Shown one piece after another: positions 1-12,000 of a stretch of 64,000 nt of DNA. The notes under the pieces were generated by a model that made no database searches, was not told the origin of the DNA, and saw only the letters and a program-made list of their open reading frames with translations. The first letter of the stretch is position 1; every line of letters starts with the position of its first letter. This DNA comes from Neospora caninum Liverpool. Its lineage: Eukaryota > Apicomplexa > Conoidasida > Eucoccidiorida > Sarcocystidae. A program made the translations under genes and the position numbers. Location: assembly GCF_000208865.1 (NCBI RefSeq), contig NC_018389.1:1966941-2030940 (forward strand), written 5' to 3'.

Positions 1-2526
1 AGGCGGCAGTTTTCCACGCAACCAAACCCTGGTTGATTGTGGCGTACCACAAAGGCATTCGGTGAGAACGGGAGCAGGAGTGCGAAGGTCAGACCGTGTG
101 TGCTCGCCGTCTTCGTGAACGCCACTCCGCAAGCACAGGTTTGGGTGCGGCGGCGTCGCGCGTTCACGAGTTGGTTCAGCACGGGCCGCCAGAGTCGCCC
201 CCGTCGCGCAGAGAGGACGTGTGGGGAGACAGGCACATCGTAGACTGCGCTTCGAAGGTGGGGAGGCTGCACGTGCGTCGGGGCATGTAGTGGATCTGTT
301 TCTTTCGCGGGTTCGTGGAAGTCAGTGAGCGCGTGGAAGATCTGGAATGACCCCGAAGGGTGCCCAGGAGGTGGGGCGCACACGGCCTTGCGCCGACGCA
401 GGAAGCGGCTCCTGGGACTTCAGGATCCCTACTCCCCCTGCACGTGATGGGATTCTTTCCTCCGGTGCACTGGCGTCGCAGTGCGTGTTTTCGGTTCGCG
501 GTGTCTGTTTCAGAATCTTCGACTTGCACAGCAACAAAAAACTCGGACCAAAGGGAGGCAAGCATCAAGCACTCGTACGGAAACTCATCGGTAAGCAGAC
601 TCACGCGGAGCTTCCGCTTCACTCAACATTTTCGCCGACACCTGCATGCGCGCGTGTCTCTGATCGATCTTGGCCTTTCGCGCTTCGGCCTCGGAGCCGC
701 ATACGCGTGCATAAAGGCAGGGAAATGCAGGGGTGTGTAGGCAGAGGGCGACTCGGCGCAGGACGAAGCGTAGACGAAAAAGGCGGCACGACAGGCGAGC
801 GGTCCCCGAACGCAGTGGGGCGTGACCCGAATGTGATCGCGGGTCCGTTGTCGATTCCAGCCGTCTCGTTTCTTCCAGAGCAGAGAGACTCGTGGTTCAC
901 AAATGTGTTTGTCTCTACTGGGGGGTGGCGTGGGCTTTGCCTTGTTCGCGCGTCCACCTCGGCGACGCGTGCAAAGGAGGCAACAGTGGCGTTGTGCGTC
1001 CTTCCCTATTTTGCGCGCCTCTTTTTGCGGTGTCTCTCGAGCGCACCTACGCTTGCCTTCTGCGTCAAACGGCCCATCTTGTCTTAAACGGTCGGGCCCT
1101 CTCGTCTGCTGTTCAGGCGCGGAAGCCATCTCGTCCATAGATGTCCACCCGTCCGGAGAGCAAATCATCGCTGGAGCAGAGAATCGCCGGCTGTACATCT
1201 TCGACCTGGAGTTGTCCAGTCGCGTCTACAAGATTATTCGCTGCCACAAGGGCGCCATCACGTGCGCGAGTCTGCATCCGTCTTTTCCTCTCATGTGCAC
1301 GGCGTCTGCCGACGGGTAAGTCGCAGGCAAGGGTGTGAAATGTCGACGGCGGCTCGAGAGTCAAAGTGCCCCGCGTCATTTCCGCCCGGATGTTTTTCAA
1401 GAATGCCGCGTGCACACCGTTTTTCTGCAGCTGTGCGCGACTCCCTTCGCATCGTGCACCCTGAAAGGGATGGCAGACCCGCTGACGGAATGGGAGAGAC
1501 CAACGACGCACGTTTTCTTGACCCGCCGTGATGTGGTCATCCACAGTACAGAGAGGGAAATCGATAGCGAGAACTCTGTGTGTGAGATAAGGAATTTTGG
1601 GCGCCCAGTGCTCTGAGGCTGCCTCTTCCTGCTCGCCACAGGCGATGTGGAAGCCGGTGCGTGTGTCGCCACTTGCCGTTCGGGGAAACTGGAAGAGAAG
1701 TCGACGCTTGCAAACCGCATACCCCGTGTTCCGAGCTCCACAGAGGTAGACGCAAGGCAAAGGCGCACAGCGTTGTTTCGGACTGAGATGCGGCGTGTGT
1801 TTGGCGCGCAGGACCGTGCAAATCTACCATTTCAAGGTTTTCAACGACTTGGTCACGAATCCTCTCATTGTCCCAGTTCGGACGCTCCGGGTATGCACTG
1901 CGCTTTCTCGTGGTTTTATCTGCTTCTTGTCCTCCGTGTTTCTCTTCTGGCCCTTCCTGCGCGTGGGTACGTCCCGCGTCTTCTCCATTCTGCCTCCGCC
2001 TTCACGCTCTCTCTGTTTCGGATCCTTTCCCGCGGTTTTGTCGTCTGCTCCGACGAGAGAGGCGGCGCTCTGTGCTGCACGGATATTGTCGGGTGTTGCG
2101 CGTGTGCGCCGTTTTGAAAGGACAAGAAGATTGCGACTAGATAGAGGCTCCCCTTGGGTGTGCATACCAGAGACCGTTGTCGCATGCACCAAATCGACAA
2201 TAAGGCGAACTGCTGATCGCTGTGCTACGTTTGCTTGTTCCACGTGAGTGGGTTGCCTCGTTGTCCGAGTGGCGACATTTGCAGGGCGTTTGCTTCGTGC
2301 TGCCGCCGTCTCTCGGACGCAGTTTTTGTGAGTATCGCAGCTTGTTCTTGACTCGCCTTCAAAACGGGCACATCAATTCCCCTCGTGATGTGCTTGTCCG
2401 TGTGTCTGACGGCAGGTGGTAGAAGACTCCACAAGAAACGGCGGCGTTCTTGCGTGCATGTGGCATCCGACGCAGCCGTGGCTTGTCACAGCAGACCGCG
2501 CAGGCCAGTGCAGCCTCTGGACGTGA
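1..2526 (+). CDS. BOP1: Ribosome biogenesis protein BOP1/ERB1, C-terminal WD40 exons (5' truncated)
   Basis: Partial gene; earlier exons lie outside the window. I read exons <1-61, 514-590, 1117-1315, 1812-1890 and 2416-2526, with phases that join into one frame ending in TGA at 2524-2526 (about 174 residues). The first piece reads AVFHATKPW then RIFDL, matching the FHPTKPFFFVATQ-RIYDL blade of BOP1/ERB1. The next gives ISSIDVHPSGEQIIAG and FDLELSSRVYK, then VQIYHFKVFNDLVTNPLIV, the family signature near the C-terminus. The last exon gives VLACMWHPTQPWLVT and ends CSLWT. In other eukaryotes BOP1 works with PES1 and WDR12 in 60S ribosome maturation in the nucleolus. Family assignment is strong from these motifs. 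The short spacing before VVEDST means the usual GH dipeptide of the final WD repeat is not visible. Confidence 0.88.
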
Positions 2527-5500
2527 AAAGTGTTCGGCATTTTCGATCGTTTTTCCAGTCTTGCCCTCGATTCCACAAACTCATCCGCCTGGCAAGTTTT
2601 CAGACGCGTACGCGGTTGCGACACTTGCCCAGGTCCAAGCGATTCATGCGGCTAAGACGCCAAAGCAAACCGTTGTTTTCAGTACAGTAGCACGTAGGGA
2701 ACTACCGGTCGTACATGTCAAATGATGCTACCAGTTAACACAGCGGCAGCTCATTTCTGGACCCAAGTCCACACCGCCAGTGCGGTACTTTTCTTCTGGC
2801 ATCTGCCCTACCTAGATGCATTAGTGCGCAGGGAACGCCTACAACGGAAGACGATAGAGTGAGTCGGCGGCGGCTCAAACGAACTGCGCCTCAGCGTTGG
2901 TGGTTCCATATTTAACACCTGTCGTCCTTTTCGTGTTTTGGCTTCACTGGCGCGAGATGTCTTTACTCTCTCTCCGTCACACGGACTGCGCTTGTGGGCG
3001 TCGCCTCGTTGAGATATCGTCACTCAACGCGCACGAGCAGTGATTGACGAGCGGCTGATCGCGCGCAGCATGTAACTGTTTATTCCCTTGTTGGAGTTGG
3101 GAGCCGTTGACGACGCCTCCAGAACGGATGCCGACACTGACAGTCTGGTGCGAGTTGAATAGTTTCACTTCAGTGGCCGCTACGCCCATGAGCGCAGGCC
3201 ACATCACTCGGGGACAATCAAAAAGACAGAAACTGGACATGACGCTGTCGAACAAGAATTCAAACGGACTAGAGGCGAACTTGTCTCTGTCAACATTGAA
3301 CTCAGTGCTCTCTCTGCGGTCTTATATGGAGAGCTAGCGACGAGCAGGACAACCGTCAGCAACTGTGACGCACATGCAAATCGCGTATCACAGGCCGTGG
3401 TGCTACGACCTGTCGTGAAATCCTCTCGTTATCACCAGCACAGAACGACAAGGCGCAGTACACATGGTCATAGGGGCTAGTGCGGGCGCATAGTACAGGA
3501 ACCCTACTCACACTAGACAGTGGAGATACCGATCGCCCTTTCTCAACCCCCGCACTTCTTCGTTGTCTTGTTGGCTTTCGCTTCGGCAGCCGAGATCTTT
3601 GTTATAACATTACTTACTACACTTCGCCGCTGTGTTCGCAGGCGAAACGACATCACACTGATCCACAGGTCGGTGTATACTGAACCCTTTCGCTATCCCG
3701 TGGAGAAAACTCTGTCGGTTGCTGCTTGTTCCACACAAGAGACTGTTGTACACAAAATGAGCTACTTGGGTCTAAACAAATTCAGCAAGCTGTCGTCCCC
3801 ACTGTCGCAACTCACGCCATAACGGAATCACCGAACTTGTTCCTTACCCATCACAAGACGCAACGCAGACCTGTTGCGTGCACCCTGTGTTGTCTTGGTC
3901 GGAAGAGAAGCTGAGAGAAAAAAAAACCCTCTTCTGCACTCTCGTCTCCAATCACACACAGACTACTGCGCCACCCAACACCACCGACAAAACAAAATCC
4001 CATATTTTCCACAATCCACTGTCTGCTTCGGATCGGCAGTAGGTCGTACTCTGGGGATCGAAGAAGCGGTTTCAACTACACCGCTCACATTCACGCATCG
4101 CAACTGTTCGAGCCCTGTGCAATGCCTGCATACCCATCACACTGATCTGCATACCGCCTCACTCTATCACCCTGTTTCACATTTACACACTGGATTTGCT
4201 GCTCCAGTGAACTCGAAACACTCATCGCATCGTCTCTCACCGACCATCCGTAGGACCACGATTCCACGCGACACCAACCGCGTCGATAAACAGATTGGAG
4301 TCACAAAGCCAACATTAACATCCGGTATACTGGATGAATGCTCCAACACTACCTGCCTCCGACGCCCGGCCATAAAAAAGTGCCGGATTTCCTTCTCTCG
4401 CCCTCATCCTACCAACATGCGAAATAGTCTGTTTGGTGAATCTGGGCTTCATCGCTCAAAGAAAATCTCCGTCTCGACCATTTTCACGTCGTCTTTTGTT
4501 CAGCTTCTTCGGGGCGGCCGGAAACAGTCCAGCCCCCCCCCCCCACCCCCCACACTAGTCTGATGCCGTGATGCGAACTCATTCGCGCAAGTAACGAAGT
4601 CAACGTAAGCTAGCCTAATTAGACGAGGACCGATGAAACATCAAATTGTACAAAACGCAACTGAACAACCTTCCAACTGGCACTCAAAATACACCTTCGA
4701 CCTATGCTATCTCGCCCTGGTCTCGTCGTCGACAACGCTACACAGCTCGCTAGACGCGAGACGAACAACCCGAGTATTTGCTTTGCGTCCGCGGATCGGC
4801 AGGAGCCCGCCCATTACTTTTTGAGCTGCCGTGAAAGGAGTCAGGACGAACAGCAGTCATAACTTCGTAACACGAGGTACTTGAGCGACAAGGAAGAGAC
4901 TACATGACACCCCCTGGTGAATGGCGACCTGCTCTGGAAACTGGTAAGAACCAGTTGTCCTTTAACCGGCCCTGCCGCATAGGAAATAATGAAATGTGGA
5001 CCCTCTCGGCTTTTTGTTACATTGTCTTTCCTCTTTCGACTTTGTCTTGACACTATGCAAAGGAGTCTACTCAGATGTGAAAAACTTCCAACATCACCGT
5101 CTCGCAGGCAGTGTGCGCTGTCACCTCCCACGGTTAATACTGAAAAACGCTGCCTCCGGTGCCTGCTGCACACTTTCTTCCTGCGAGACAAAATACAAGT
5201 GAGCGTGCAAAATCGCAACAAATGCCTTGATGCAAACATTCCGGCATGGCGGATCTCTACACCAAAAAGCGGCTGAGATCACAGTGATGTCAGCTTCAGC
5301 CGGTAGAACAACGCATTTGCCGTCAGTAGGCAACCACTAACCGCCATGTGAGATTGCCCGTTTATGGTAGAAAAGATGATACGTTGAGAAAAAACTACAC
5401 GGAAATGTACCTAAGTCCGCGTCTGGCGGCATATCCCCCGGCACTAGAGTGGACTAGATTTTCACAACGCCCAGGAGTACGAATAGACGCGCCTGTGAAA

Positions 5501-6030
5501 ACGGTCGTTCACCTAGCTGATCCGGCGCTCTCGAACAATCAGTACGGGTTCTTGCCGTGTCATCGTCTCCCACAAAGCGACGTGTAAGTATGCAAGGGAC
5601 TCGCAGACACATTCCCAGCTACGCATTCATATAAAGCACGACGGGTTTTACAAAGCAAGGCCTTGTCATCTCTCTCGTTTTCAGGTAACAACACAGTGCG
5701 AGATCTTCAACAACTAAAGTCCAGTACGTTCCCACACGAAAATGTGCCGCGCAACATCTGAAACGACGGGTACAGATTCCCCTATCCCGTCATGCAGCAC
5801 GTCACTCCCGTAGCCCCTACTTCCAAGCCACTCGTTCACACACCGCGTTTCTGCGAGCGTGGCTACCTCGAAGTATTGACTATCTGACCCCGCAGTCCAA
5901 CTCGCACCAGTTAGCTCCGAAGGAAACGCTTTTAAATAATCATGTATCCGATGATTCCTCTACCACCACGATGGTACTGGTCATGCTGCCAACGGAGAAG
6001 CAGTTTTTCGGGAAGTTTTTATGCCAGTGA
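2527..6030. other. Convergent intergenic spacer, no gene seen
   Basis: This 3.5 kb lies tail-to-tail between BOP1 (+) and the CCCH gene (-), so it should hold both 3' UTRs. Short open frames exist on both strands, but none shows a recognisable domain, repeated splice-phase logic or a good start context. A C-homopolymer interrupted by one A sits at about 4532-4551. The composition is more AT-rich than the coding blocks. I see no RNA gene. Confidence 0.6.
4532..4551. repeat. C-homopolymer tract
   Basis: Run of C interrupted by one A in the spacer between the BOP1 and CCCH genes. Direct observation; its length may be unreliable in the assembly. Confidence 0.8.
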
Positions 6031-9000
6031 TCAAACTAACCCGGTACCAAACTCTCGACTGCCTCCTCCATGCTTGGTGGCATCCTCACCGGTGCAAATT
6101 TGACCTCCGTCTCCCCTTTTTATCTCCTGTAGTTCTTTTCCACTCTCCTTCGACATCCCCTTTTCGCTCTCTCTGCCTCCATTTTCGCTTCCTTCCCCGG
6201 ACACACGGTCCGATACCTCAGCGGCGCCTCCACGAAAGGTTGTGTTGGCGGTCGCTGGGCTGGTCGCAACACCGCTTCCTCCGCAGCACGGTGCTCCGTC
6301 ACATCCAGGATTCTCTTTCTCTGAGAGTTGTTTGCCGGTCAACAGACTTGCGAGCAGACTGGTGGGTGCCGAGTTCTGCGAATCTTGTGCTCCCTTTAAT
6401 CCCGGAGCTTGCACGCGATCACGCATGGAGCCAGACGGAGCCGAGACCGGTTTGGAGAGCTCTAGCCTTTGCTCTTCCTCGAATGCCTCCTGGTATCCTG
6501 AGGACGCCGAGTCCTCGCTGGCCTTCCTCTTCACAACTCCTGAACTGCTCTCTCGTCGCCGCGGGCCGTGCACCGCTACCTGGGTCCCGCTTGAACGAGC
6601 TTCCGATGAGGGGGCTGCTGTAGTAAGCCTTGCCAAGGCAGACAGGAACGGGGCCGACGGCCGTGGCATTTTTCCACCGCGGAAACCGATCGCCTTCTCT
6701 GTGCTCGCTGGGTTCTCCCCACCTGGATCCAGCAGTGGCGGCTCCACAGCCAAAGACCCCAGACCTGCCTGGATGCCCTCCAAGACATCCATAATGCTAC
6801 GGGCCTCCAATTCCGGTTGCTCCGTGCCGAGCAGCGCCGCTTCTACTGTTCCCCCACCGCTCGCCACCAGCGGCGATGAAGGACTCCGCAACGTGGTGTC
6901 GGGGACCGACTCCTCCACACGAGGTAAATGTACATTTGAGAAAGAGGAAATGGGAAAGACGAGACTTGCTCCAGGAGTTGCAAGATCTAGATATGACTCT
7001 AGGCTTCGTTCACACTGTGTCAGCCCCGGCGCCGGGAACAGAACTCTCTCAGAGCCTCCCGGAGTGCCACCCTGATCCCCATCGTACCCCCGTGGAACCC
7101 CAGGTCCACAGCGCAGCCGCTGCACTTCCTCCATCGCTGTGTGAAGCATTCCTTTCAAGTGTTCAGTCAGATGCTGATAATACACGCAATGTGAGCATTT
7201 GGCGCTGTTTTCGTGGTCGATAATGTAGCTCGGCAAATACTCATGTGTCCGTGAACCACGGCCCTCACCGCAGAGAGGATCTTCCACGCTACGTGCCGTA
7301 GCCGCACAGCATTTTCCGATGCGTTCCTCCTGAACATCATGCTCTGTTGATGGGTCAACCGCCTGGCAAGATTCTCCACTACCTTGTTCGCCTGTCAGTT
7401 TCGAACCTCCTAACAGCTCGGGCTGCAAATTCCCACATCCTGACCTTCCTGCTTGGCTCGTCGCCACATCTGCGTTTCCTGCGGAAATGTCTCCACCCTG
7501 AACAGAGGCCGCTAACGAGATGAACGAGGTCTCGTGAGGAACTTCACCAACTTCACATGCGGCTCCACAGCAACCCTTTGTGTGTCCCATGTGCCTCTCT
7601 TCCGGCACGCTAGACAGAGAGCCCACTCCCGAACCAGACGTCGGGCTGGCGACGGACAGAGATTCCGGAGATGTGGACGAAGCACCTACAGATAGACTAT
7701 CATTCGTCCGTCCGCCGGGTCTCAAACCATAGGGACTTGCACAACTATTGCTTCTGGAGACAGGCGCAAGTCCAGTAATTCCACCTGCGGAAAAACTGCT
7801 AGCACGAGAAGGAAAACCGACCCCCACTGACGAGGTATCTCCTCGAGCCAGGACATCCTCAAACCCTGTAGTCGAGGTGCTGCAGCGACTACAAGCCTCG
7901 ATCATGCTCGCCACTGTTGAACGCCGCCCTCGATCATAATGTGTGATCCCCCGCAGCTTAACTTCGCAGGAGCGCTCTGTGTCAGAAGCAGCTACAACTG
8001 GTCTGTACGGCTGAAACGCAAAATCTGACAGGAAAGAAGTCGTTTGTAGTCCGCTGGGTTCCAAATCTTTCACAGTTTCTTGTCTCCCGCAGCTCCCCGC
8101 AGAAGACTCTAGTAGTTTAGAGACGTCTTGGCCAAAGTCGCCAGTCGCCTCTGCTCGGCCGCCCCCGTCACAGCTCTTCTTCTCTTTCGTTCCCCCCCTG
8201 TTGCCAAGTTCATCTTGCTCTTCCGTAGCTGGTGTGCTACCCTGCTGCTGGACAGGTCGGCTTGGATGGTTGGTGCATTTATGCTTCATGTCATCGTTCC
8301 GAGGAACGTTCGGCCCTTCGGCACGCATCTGGAGTTCAGGAAATGCTATGGGATCAATCAACTGCTGCTGTGCCGACACCTCGGGCACCGAGTACGCACT
8401 GTAAAGCAGCGAGAGTTTCTCATTATACTTCCCTGCCGACGTCTCCTGGAGCATCTGGTCGTTTACTGCAGTCGTCACTTCCTTCATCCGCTCTGTGAAA
8501 TGGTCCATTTGCTCGGTCTCCGTACCGCAACGCAAACCCTCCTGCTGTAGCCGGCCGTCAGCATCTCGGCTTCTCGGCCTCGATCCTCCAGTGGAGCCTA
8601 CCTCGCCACTGCCTTCAGCTATAAATGAGCTCCGCACTCTGGAGCTTGTCTGCTGATTCTCAGGAGACTTGAGCACGGTGGACATCCGCAAATGCCCGTC
8701 AGAACCGCAGAGCGGCTGTGACTCATGGATAAACCTATCCTGCGCCGTCGATGCTAGGGCAGCTGCGGGTATATCTCCAAGACCTGTGCCGCACATTTCT
8801 CTAGAGTTCGTCTTTCCATGTGTCGACTGGAGCCAGTAAAACTCGGCAGCTTTGCAGTTGAACATGGCGGGGGAAACTCCCGCGCGTTCTGATGCAGATT
8901 CGCCTTCCGCCGGATACGGACCCTCTTCTCCCCCAGCATCTCCCCTCGAAGCAAATGAAGTGTCTGCGTTCCACGGCCGGTAGTCTGGATCCGCAACTGT

Positions 9001-12000
9001 AGAAAATCCATGCTGCGGTGGCCGTTCTGTTTCCCTGTCCGCCCCAACGCTGCTGACCACTCCTGCGTCTCCTCTACAGCCCTCTGTCCCGCCGTCATCC
9101 TCCGCTGCCTTTCCCCCTCTGTCGCCTTCCCCCCTTTGAGGGCTTAGCGCTCCGGGCTGGCCGGACGCGCCGCCTGTCTGATTACATTGTGCGCCGGAAG
9201 TGTTTCCAACCTGAGCGCGGAAATACACTGAGCTATCTGCAGAGCCACTGCCACTCGCTGCCGAGTCCAAACGCGATCGATGTCCGGTGCTGCCATCATT
9301 ATCATCATCGAGAAAACAAAAGTCCAAGAGCGTGTACGGAGCGTAGTCTGACACTGCTGGTGGCAGTGTTGCTCCAGTTTCATGAGGAACAGTTTGCATG
9401 TGACGTAGATTCATCTCTTCGTGCAGCGCCGCTTGCATCCCCAAGCTCTCCAAATGAGGTCCTGTCCGAACCGGGGGCGAGCTCCCCGTACCCGGCACCT
9501 GCCCGCAGGCGTAAAGTGAAGCATCCGCCTTACCCGAGCACGCTTCCAGTCCACGCATCTCCTGAAGCCGTCGCTGGTCGGCGCCTTTCTGGCACATGGC
9601 CACAGTCGCTCCACCTGCGTCCTCCAGATCTTCCTCTCTCCGATCCGCCCGACCTTCTGACACAGCCGCGTCTTCCACCAGAGTACACTGGTTTTTGGCC
9701 GTCCTGTTTGCCATTTCTTCAGCGTCTCCGCTGCTACGCGTTCTTTCGTCTGTGGACTGCGAACCCTTACCACCGTCCGCTGACCCTGTTTCTCCCGCGT
9801 CCGGTACCGCCACGCTTGCAATTTCGTCGTTTATGCCGCACCTGCTTTCCCTCTCTGCTCCCGCAGTTTCGCCCTGTCTTTGACGCACCTGAAGTGACTG
9901 TTGACAAGCTCGTACCACCACGTCTGTCATTTCTCCCCGATTACTCATTGACCCCGGCGCAGTTGCAGGTGAAGCTCTGGGGGTTCCACCAGCTGCCAAC
10001 AACCTATTTGAGCCTGTGATCACAGAAGATCGTTGACTGCTTGCCGCCGTGCCTGTCGGGTCCCAGCTGTCCACCATGGTTTCTCGGTATCCGCGCGCCC
10101 CTCCTACCTTGGGACCCTTAGCTTCTGTAGTATCAGCTGGTGTGGTCTGCCCATCAAGTCTGTCTCCCGGGGACGAACCTGCTCCTAGCACGACGGGAGA
10201 GCCTGTTAAAAACGCATCTGCAGACGTGATGGATACCTCTCTAGAAGCTGTTCCCTCGCCTGACACACACTCTGGGCTGTTCACCTGATGACCGGAGAGT
10301 TGTTGACCCCTCGACGAGCTCTGGACAGCCCCTCCCACGCGTCCGCCTCCAGCTGTCCAGGTGCCCGGAACAGCTGGAACAGGCGCCATCTGGACAGTGC
10401 CGAAATGAATGGTTTCGCTAAGATATCTTTGACGTTGAGTTTGTTTGAAATTTTCGTAAGACGAGCATGAGGCTGCTGAGCCCGGTGCCAAACTGGTCCC
10501 TGCTTCCTCCTCCCTGCGGCGATCACCACCGCGCGCGGACAGATCCAATCCACCACTCTGGTCATCCTCAAAAACAGTGTCCACACCATCCGAGTGGGTG
10601 TAGTCTTCACCTACATACCCCCTAGAAGCAGGATGAGGGCGAAAAGAAGTGTACTGCTTCGTGCCTACATGCCAAATGTCCTCCGGGGAATCCCGAAGGC
10701 ACGCGCCACTTCCGAAACATCCCGGAGCCTCTCCTTGCCTCTTGTGGAGTCCACATGGGCCGCCTTCGATCTGTTGTCGTGCACCTCTCCTCGGGGCAAA
10801 CACCGCAGGACTGTCTGTGGTTACATCAAACCCCTTGGTACTGCGGCCGTGCTGGTCTCCAGGGAAGATCTGCAAACCACTCGAGGGTCTGGTAGCACAC
10901 GGTTCCGTTGCTCCTTCATGGCGATGTCCTGATCCTCCCTCTGGTTCACTGCTCTCTATTTTCTGCGGCTGAAGATCATTCACACTCGAACGGGTCCTGC
11001 CACAGCCTGCACTGTCGCCGTTATTGGACGCGAACAACAGAGTATCACCGCGCCCAACTGTATGCGCACCAAATAGTGATCCGCTTGCTGTATGCCGAAA
11101 ACCAAACGATGTATCATATGCCCCATGCATATCGACCCCGCTTCTGCTTGCATCCGGTTGGCAGGTATTCTCAGCAACCCAGAGCCAGGGTGAGTCACCT
11201 GCGGTTCCCCTCTGACTATCAGAGGAGGAACCTGGAGGAACTTGAAAGCCTACGCCAGCCGCCCCTTTATCTTGGTCTATATGGAGTGCTGACTGCTGCA
11301 TGTTGAGGAGGTTCTGGACACCCTGAGTCGCAGCGGTATTTGTCACCTGGTGAACCACAGGCCCCATTATGTGCTGTTGAGCCTGTGCACCTTGCATCAT
11401 CCTTTGATAAGAATGAAGGTGTGGTTCAGAAATCGGGCCCAAACCAGGCTGGCGGGACTGTGCATCTTGGTGACACGTCGTGGCCTGATTCAGAGTCATC
11501 GCGTGTGCATCGACAGCAGCTTGTCGTTGTTGTTGCTGGCGTTGAAACGGTTGCTGCCTAGGCATCCTGATCTTTAGAATTCCGTCAACTTTGCGCTTGA
11601 TTTCCTTTTCTAGCTTATTGTGCATCCCCAGAATCTGATCTACCTGCTGCCGCCAGGAACTCCAACGATGTTCCCATAATCGCCACGCAGCGTCGGCCTC
11701 TAGACGATCTTTGTCGTTATGGTAAAACGCGCACTTGCTGTAGTACTCGCAACGGCTACTCAATGACATTTGACACGTCTGAACAGGGAGACAAAAGAAT
11801 ACTCAACACCAAAAATGTCGCACGGTCTGCTAGTCCATAGCAGATCGCTACTGACGTGATATGCATGTTCTGTTTGTTATCCACGATTCTGCATCGCTTG
11901 GCATTAGGACTAATGAGCTATAACCCCATTCTAGTCCGCTCAGCTGCCGCAGCAAACTGTCGGTTCCGATGTGATCCCTCCACTGAGTAACAATAGCGTC

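Noticed and set aside
347..1087. 246-codon + frame over BOP1 introns
   Set aside because: Only the part 514-590 fits the BOP1 alignment; the rest is intron read-through.
6242..10019. Plus-strand open frames of up to 277 codons over the CCCH terminal exon
   Set aside because: The minus-strand frame is continuous for 1,916 codons and links to the zinc fingers; the plus frames are shadows.
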